NCBI GenBank assembly: GCA_964370225.1
Contig: CAYJII010000027.1
Span: forward strand, 1-35,000
Reading direction: 5' to 3'
From: CAYJII01 sp964370225
GTDB taxonomy: Bacteria; Bacillota; Clostridia; Oscillospirales; Ruminococcaceae
Length of the DNA stretch: 35,000 bases
Below the pieces are notes generated by a model. That model made no database searches and was not told the DNA's origin. It saw nothing but the letters and a program-made list of their open reading frames with translations. A program made the translations under genes and the position numbers. Below, one piece after another: positions 30,149-35,000 of this stretch (the stretch's first letter is position 1; each line of letters starts with the position of its first letter).

Positions 30149-31816
30149 TTAGAAAAGTCCTTCGATTTGCCCATCCTCATTAATATCAATTTTAAGCGCA
30201 GCTGGTTGCTTTGGCAGCCCTGGCATTGTCATTATGTCGCCCGTAATAACTACGATAAAACCTGCTCCCGCTGACACTCTTACGTCCACCACTGTTATAT
30301 CATGTCCACTTGGTGCGCCGAGTTTTGTTGGATCATCGCTCAGCGAATACTGAGTTTTCGCCACACAAATCGGCAGTTTATCAAGGTTTAGTCCCTCAAT
30401 TTCTTTTATAGCTTTTTCAGCTTTGTTTGTATATACAACTTGCGATGCCCTGTAAATTTCAGTAGCTATCGTGTTTAGTTTTTCTTTTATAGTGCCTTCT
30501 GTGTCATATAAGAACTTAAATGATTTATCTTTATCACACGCAGCAACAACTTTTTGCGCAAGCTCAACTCCGCCTTCGCCACCCTTCGCAAATACTTCCG
30601 CTGTGGAAAAATCACAGCCAGCTTCGGTGCAAAGCGAACTTAAAGTGTTAATCTCTTCATCAGTGTCGCTGTAAAATCTATTTATAGCAACAACTACAGG
30701 CACACCATATTTTTGCATGTTCTCTATATGTGTTTTCAGGTTAACAAATCCCGCCTTTAGCGCATCAACATTTTCGTTAGTGAGCCCATCTCTTGCAACG
30801 CCACCATTATATTTCAGTGCGCGAATTGTCGCAACAAGCACGATGCAATCAGGCGATAACCCAGCGTATCTACATTTAATGTCAAGGAATTTTTCCGCAC
30901 CCAAATCCGAGCCAAATCCCGCTTCTGTAACCGTGTAGTCAGCAAGTTTTAATGCTGTTTTCGTTGCTTTGACAGAATTGCACCCATGCTCAATATTCGC
31001 AAATGGTCCACCATGAACTATCGCTGGCGTGTTTTCTAAAGTCTGCACTAAATTTGGTTTAATCGCATCTTTCATCAAAGCCGCCATTGCTCCATGCACA
31101 TTCAAATCCTTAGCAAAAATCGGTTTGTTGTCATATGTATACGCAACAAGCATTTTTCCAAATCGCTCTTTTAAATCGTGGATATCGCTTGCAAGACATA
31201 GTATCGCCATGATTTCGCTTGCAACTGTAATTTGGAACGAATCCTCTCTTGGCAGACCATTAATCTTGCCACCCAAACCAACATTAACAAATCTAAGCGC
31301 TCTATCATTCATATCCATACAGCGTTTTAGGAGAATGCGTCTTTGATCAATACCAAGCTCGTTGCCTTGTTGCATATGATTATCAATTATCGCGCATAGC
31401 AGATTGTTCGCAGAAGTAATGGCGTGCATGTCACCCGTAAAGTGCAAGTTAATGTCTTCCATTGGTACTACTTGTGAGTATCCTCCACCTGCCGCACCAC
31501 CTTTTATTCCGAACACTGGCCCAAGCGAAGGTTCGCGAAGTGCGATTATAGCATTTTTACCGATTTTACATAGCGCTTGTCCAAGACCCACGGAAACTGT
31601 AGTTTTCCCTTCACCAGCAGGAGTTGGATTTATCGCAGTAACAAGTATGAGTTTACCATCCTTTTTATCCTGCAATTTGTCGGTGAGCTTGTCCGAAATT
31701 TTTGCTTTATATCTTCCGTATGGCTCTAAGTAAGAATCTTCAATATTCAGTCTTTCTGCGATTTCAACAATCGGCATCATCTTAGACTCTCTAGCTATTT
31801 CAATATCACTTTTCAT
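30149..31816 (-). CDS. fhs: Formate-tetrahydrofolate ligase
   Basis: Joins formate to tetrahydrofolate with ATP, giving 10-formyl-THF; it feeds one-carbon metabolism and the methyl branch of acetogenesis. It has 555 residues, the normal length. The P-loop TPAGEGKTT is at 65-73, followed by REPSLGPVFGIKGGAAGGGY and INLHFTGDMHAI, the two family signatures. GGGGGAA lies just before the ATG. It stands apart from other Wood-Ljungdahl genes here, so acetogenesis cannot be inferred. A long palindrome lies directly upstream. Confidence 0.98.
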   Translation of the reverse strand: MKSDIEIARESKMMPIVEIAERLNIEDSYLEPYGRYKAKISDKLTDKLQDKKDGKLILVTAINPTPAGEGKTTVSVGLGQALCKIGKNAIIALREPSLGPVFGIKGGAAGGGYSQVVPMEDINLHFTGDMHAITSANNLLCAIIDNHMQQGNELGIDQRRILLKRCMDMNDRALRFVNVGLGGKINGLPREDSFQITVASEIMAILCLASDIHDLKERFGKMLVAYTYDNKPIFAKDLNVHGAMAALMKDAIKPNLVQTLENTPAIVHGGPFANIEHGCNSVKATKTALKLADYTVTEAGFGSDLGAEKFLDIKCRYAGLSPDCIVLVATIRALKYNGGVARDGLTNENVDALKAGFVNLKTHIENMQKYGVPVVVAINRFYSDTDEEINTLSSLCTEAGCDFSTAEVFAKGGEGGVELAQKVVAACDKDKSFKFLYDTEGTIKEKLNTIATEIYRASQVVYTNKAEKAIKEIEGLNLDKLPICVAKTQYSLSDDPTKLGAPSGHDITVVDVRVSAGAGFIVVITGDIMTMPGLPKQPAALKIDINEDGQIEGLF

Positions 31817-31829
31817 AGTAATTCCCCCA

Positions 31830-31873
31830 AAAAAATATATGGTATAATAAAATAATTATACCATATATTTTTT
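31830..31873. repeat. Perfect 19-bp AT-rich inverted repeat upstream of fhs
   Basis: Bases 31830-31848 are perfectly complementary to 31855-31873, with a 6-base loop. The arms contain ATATATGGTATAAT, so a TATAAT appears on each strand, and the minus-strand arm ends in T-run directly before the GGGGG of fhs. It may act as terminator of the NimA-like gene and as part of the fhs promoter or operator at once. Confidence 0.85.
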
Positions 31874-31901
31874 AAGTTTGCTATAAATTTTAGTTAAAAT
31901 T

Positions 31902-32372
31902 TCATTTTTTTTGTTTGCATGAGATTTTTGTCACAACCAGCTTATATATCAGCGTTGAGTCAATAGCTTTTTGCGGAAAATCCCAATCTTTTTTGCCTGT
32001 ATTATGCTCCATAATCAGCGAAAGCGCCTTTATTTTTTCGTCGTTTTCTTCAATAATTATCATCTTGCCATTACCGATAATGCTCTGAAAATCTGGGCTA
32101 TGACTACAAGCATTGTGTGACACCGTGAGTTTATAGCCTGTATCCAGCTCAAATCCTACTGCATCATTTTTGCGCATAATATCAACTTTTCTGCCCTCTT
32201 TTGCGCTATGGAAATAAAAAGTAAAACTACCATCATTTAGCTCGTACCCAAAATTTAGTGGGACGATGTATACTTCGCCTTCATCACAAAATCCGATACG
32301 TACACAATGACAATCTTTTATTATTTCTTCCATTTTGTTAATATCGGTTATTTCAAGCTCTTTTCTTCTCAT
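31902..32372 (-). CDS. Pyridoxamine 5'-phosphate oxidase-like flavoprotein (NimA type)
   Basis: 156 residues of the FMN-binding split-barrel family related to NimA nitroimidazole reductases. It begins MRRKELEITDINKMEEIIKD and contains CVRIGFCDEGEVYIVPLNFG and FYFHSAKEGRKVDIMRKND, the two conserved flavin-binding regions. The middle keeps the family histidine/cysteine segment NACSHSPDFQSI. Its true substrate is unknown; drug resistance should not be assumed. It lies 23 bp after the aspartate kinase. The ribosome binding site (AGAG) is weak. Confidence 0.9.
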   Translation of the reverse strand: MRRKELEITDINKMEEIIKDCHCVRIGFCDEGEVYIVPLNFGYELNDGSFTFYFHSAKEGRKVDIMRKNDAVGFELDTGYKLTVSHNACSHSPDFQSIIGNGKMIIIEENDEKIKALSLIMEHNTGKKDWDFPQKAIDSTLIYKLVVTKISCKQKK

Positions 32373-32395
32373 AATATTCTCTTTTCTCTACGGAA

Positions 32396-33709
32396 TTAGC
32401 TGCAAAACATTTCATAAATTGCAGAAATTGCTTGTGTGAAGTCATCTTCGCTAATTCCGATGATGATATTAAGCTCACTTGAACCCTGATCAATCATGCG
32501 AATATTCACGCCACTATGTGCTAGTGCGGAGAATATTCTACCAGCAGTCCCTCTTGTCGATTTCATGCCGCGTCCAACTACCGCTACTAAAGCTAGGTTT
32601 GGCGTGATTTCGATATGGTCTGGGACTATCGTTTTATTCAAGTTTGCGATGAGTTCATCTTTGCATTTTTCAAGCTCAGCGGAATTAACTATAATACTCA
32701 TCGTGTCAATCCCCGACGGCATGTGCTCAAACGAAAGTCTGGATTTTTCGAGCACTTCAAGCACTCTTCTACCAAATCCAATTTCGCTGTTCATCATATC
32801 TTTTTCGATGTATATAACTGAGAAGCCTTTTTTGCCAGCGATCCCCGTGATTACAGCATCTGGCGCAACATTTGTGCTGTCAACTATCATCGTACCCTTA
32901 TCCTCAGGCGCGTTCGTATTTTTAATATTTATAGGTATTCCCGCTTTTCTCACTGGGAAAATGGAATCTTCGTGCAATACAGTTGCTCCCATGTAAGAAA
33001 GTTCGCGCAATTCTTTATATGTAATCGTTGTAATTGGGTTTGGGTCTTTGACTATTCTTGGGTCGCATACTAAAAAGCCTGAAACATCCGTCCAGTTTTC
33101 ATATACATCAGCACCTATCGCCCCCGCTACGATTGAACCTGTAATATCAGAACCACCGCGCGAAAAAGTTTTTATCGTGTCATTTGGCATGGAACCATAA
33201 AAACCTGGGATAACTGCATATTCATAATTAGCTAAGCGCTCGGACAAAATCTTATTTGTTTTCTCCAAATCAAGCTTAGAGTTATCGCCAAAGAAAATCA
33301 CTTCAGCTGCATCGATAAACGCGCAATCTAAATATTTTGCTAGGATTTTCCCATTTAGATACTCGCCTCTTGAAGCAGCATAGTCACGTCCTGATTTTGC
33401 AATGAACGAGCTTTTTATTATCTCAAATTCATTTTCAAGCGAAAAATCAAGTTTTAACTCCTCAATAATTGAATTGTATCTGCTTTTTATCTCGGTGAAT
33501 ATTGCCGAGAAATCATTGCCTTTAGCCGCAGTTTCATAGCAACTATATAGCAAGTCTGTAACCTTATCGTCGCTATCAAAGCGTTTGCCTGGAGCAGATG
33601 GTACTACATATTTTCTGTCGCTATCCGCCTTAATGATGTCATATACTTTCCTAAACTGTTCGGCACTAGCAAGAGAGCTACCACCAAATTTTACAACTTT
33701 TACACTCAA
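32396..33709 (-). CDS. Aspartate kinase
   Basis: First step of Lys/Thr/Met synthesis: phosphorylates aspartate. It has 437 residues. The kinase domain begins VVKFGGSSLAS (KFGGSS at 7-12) and contains FSRGGSDITGSIVAGAIGAD. Two ACT-type regulatory regions occupy about 300-437, the second with VAVVGRGMKSTRGTAGRIFS and NIRMIDQGSSELNIIIGI, so allosteric feedback control is expected. The start is a TTG at 33709 with AGG 8 bases upstream. Isozyme (lysC, thrA-like) cannot be assigned. No other pathway gene lies near. Confidence 0.95.
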   Translation of the reverse strand: MSVKVVKFGGSSLASAEQFRKVYDIIKADSDRKYVVPSAPGKRFDSDDKVTDLLYSCYETAAKGNDFSAIFTEIKSRYNSIIEELKLDFSLENEFEIIKSSFIAKSGRDYAASRGEYLNGKILAKYLDCAFIDAAEVIFFGDNSKLDLEKTNKILSERLANYEYAVIPGFYGSMPNDTIKTFSRGGSDITGSIVAGAIGADVYENWTDVSGFLVCDPRIVKDPNPITTITYKELRELSYMGATVLHEDSIFPVRKAGIPINIKNTNAPEDKGTMIVDSTNVAPDAVITGIAGKKGFSVIYIEKDMMNSEIGFGRRVLEVLEKSRLSFEHMPSGIDTMSIIVNSAELEKCKDELIANLNKTIVPDHIEITPNLALVAVVGRGMKSTRGTAGRIFSALAHSGVNIRMIDQGSSELNIIIGISEDDFTQAISAIYEMFCS

Positions 33710-33728
33710 AATTCATACCTCGCTTTAT

Positions 33729-35000
33729 TTAATATAGTAGTGCTGATGAAACCACTGTCCATATTATCGCTAATATAGTAATAACAATGAACACTATTAC
33801 CCAGCCACTGCTGAAAAATTTTCCCCATTTATTGCTTATTGCAATAAAGTTTTCTGCTTGCCTTAACTCAAGATTATCGCTTTTGAAGCTAATTTTTTTC
33901 GCTTTAACAATCAATATAACTACAGTCGCTGCTAAGCACGCTAAGCTGATTACTGTATAAGCAATATTAACTACTTTAGGTGCAATATTGTACGCGATTA
34001 GTATTTGCGAAGAAATCGCAAAGAAATTGTTAAATGCGTGAATATAAATTGCAGGTTTTATTGAACCTGTTTTTATTGTGATATAGCTCATGATTACCCC
34101 CACCATAAAAGCAAATACTGCTTGTGGAATATTCATGTGGATAAGACCAAATAAAAGCGATGACGCTACAGCAGCAAATACTGTGGAGTATTTTGATAAA
34201 ACTTTTAGTATTACGCCCCTAAATAAAATTTCTTCCGTAATCGGTGCGATTATTACCACTACTATAAATAAAAATACAGTCGCTATTGGGTCGGTTATTT
34301 CAGTGATTAAGCTAGTAGTTGGCACCGAAAGCCCGATTGGATCAAGTAGAACGTCAAGAAACGTTACTATGTAACTTGCTAATGTGTTGACACCTAGTGC
34401 CATTATACACAATACCACCAAATCGGTAAAACTAGCAGTTGATTTTGTGAATAACTCTTTCATTTTGAGTTTCATTTTGGCAGCACCATATAAAATTCCG
34501 ATTGAATTTCCTAATGCCGTACCAACAACAGTAACTCCGTATAAAAGAGCCGGAGATTGTAGCATCATCAACAAATTATCTTCCATCATATAAACAGATC
34601 CACCGTATTGTACCCCATAGTAGATGCCCAAAATTACAGCAATTATATATGATATTATTGCTGTTATCACTGCTTGCCCCAATATCATAAATAAGCTTGA
34701 GCCAGCAGCTATATTACACGCTCTTTTGAAAAATTTATTTTTCAGCTGTTCTACTTCGTAAGGTGTAGTAGGTGAAGCCGTGAAAACTGTGGAAGAATTC
34801 CATCCAGCTCCGTTGGATTGCTGAGAGTTGTTCTGCGCATAATAATTATTGTTATTTTGTGGTGCATTCCCCCATGTGTTTTGCGTGCGATAGTTTCCGT
34901 GGTTTTGTTGTGATGCGCTCCATCCGCCATTTTGTTGCGGTGGCTGTTGCACGCTAAATTGCGGTGTTTGCACTGGCGCTTGCGGTTGCGCCTCGAATTG
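33729..35000 (-). CDS. CPBP-family intramembrane protease (5' end outside window)
   Basis: 423 residues are visible. The N-terminal 65 or so are rich in Gln, Asn and Pro with repeated aromatic/Gly turns (QNNNNYYAQNNSQQS), probably disordered and cytosolic. About eight membrane segments follow. The CPBP (Abi) motifs are present: APITEEILFRGVIL (EExxxR), LLFGLIHMNIPQAVFAF and YIHAFNNFFAI. The first in-frame start (GTG 34973) has no ribosome binding site and the Q/P-rich reading continues to the window edge, so the gene almost certainly begins outside. It lies 19 bp before aspartate kinase. Function of the family in bacteria is often unknown. Confidence 0.93.
   Translation of the reverse strand, partial: QFEAQPQAPVQTPQFSVQQPPQQNGGWSASQQNHGNYRTQNTWGNAPQNNNNYYAQNNSQQSNGAGWNSSTVFTASPTTPYEVEQLKNKFFKRACNIAAGSSLFMILGQAVITAIISYIIAVILGIYYGVQYGGSVYMMEDNLLMMLQSPALLYGVTVVGTALGNSIGILYGAAKMKLKMKELFTKSTASFTDLVVLCIMALGVNTLASYIVTFLDVLLDPIGLSVPTTSLITEITDPIATVFLFIVVVIIAPITEEILFRGVILKVLSKYSTVFAAVASSLLFGLIHMNIPQAVFAFMVGVIMSYITIKTGSIKPAIYIHAFNNFFAISSQILIAYNIAPKVVNIAYTVISLACLAATVVILIVKAKKISFKSDNLELRQAENFIAISNKWGKFFSSGWVIVFIVITILAIIWTVVSSALLY

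Noticed and set aside
32496..32996. Plus-strand ORF of 166 codons
   Set aside because: Antisense shadow of the aspartate kinase gene.
1..35000. CRISPR arrays, tRNA or rRNA genes, insertion sequences, prophage genes
   Set aside because: Looked for regularly spaced repeats, CCA-ended cloverleaf arms and transposase/integrase motifs by eye; none were found.

Overview
The window is a low-GC (AT-rich) bacterial chromosome segment. Strong Shine-Dalgarno sites, sigma-A type promoters, a CIRCE element ahead of groES, formate-tetrahydrofolate ligase, rubrerythrin, a flavin reductase-rubredoxin fusion and Asp23/DAK2/RecG gene order all point to an anaerobic Firmicute, most likely a gut-type Clostridia member. 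The species cannot be told from the sequence alone.

Positions 1-1526 (minus strand) hold groEL (3' end outside the window), groES and a perfect CIRCE operator with its promoter. Positions 1704-17755 (minus strand) hold the complete merged S10-spc-alpha ribosomal super-operon, read from right to left: rpsJ, rplC, rplD, rplW, rplB, rpsS, rplV, rpsC, rplP, rpmC, rpsQ, rplN, rplX, rplE, rpsN, rpsH, rplF, rplR, rpsE, rpmD, rplO, secY, adk, map, a KOW RNA-binding protein, infA, rpmJ, rpsM, rpsK, rpsD, rpoA, rplQ, then a terminator. A leader of about 400 nt with two promoters, an intrinsic-terminator-like hairpin and other stems precedes rpsJ. The usual neighbours (str operon upstream; ecfA/truA/rplM/rpsI downstream) are not here.

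Upstream of the super-operon, 17821-18305 holds a small two-gene unit under a perfect-consensus promoter: a ribbon-helix-helix-like protein and an unrecognised partner. Then, still on the minus strand, come rubrerythrin, a flavoprotein-rubredoxin, a GNAT acetyltransferase, recG, a DAK2/FakA-like protein and an Asp23 protein (18408-24339). A divergent promoter region at 24340-24567 separates these from two plus-strand genes: rlmB (23S rRNA methyltransferase) and a 907-residue membrane protein that looks like a P-type ATPase whose catalytic aspartate motif has been lost. A convergent terminator ends this pair.

From 28170 to the right edge everything is on the minus strand: a cysteine-type sulfatase, a 4HBT thioesterase, fhs, a NimA/PNPOx-like flavoprotein, an aspartate kinase and a CPBP-family membrane protease that runs off the window.

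Most of the window is ordinary housekeeping DNA. The items most worth a second look are the S10 leader, a Shine-Dalgarno/hairpin/start arrangement at rplC that would give normal spacing only if the hairpin folds, the degenerate P-type ATPase, the RHH two-gene unit, and several long perfect inverted repeats (1657-1694, 31830-31873). I found no CRISPR array, transposase, prophage gene, tRNA or rRNA.
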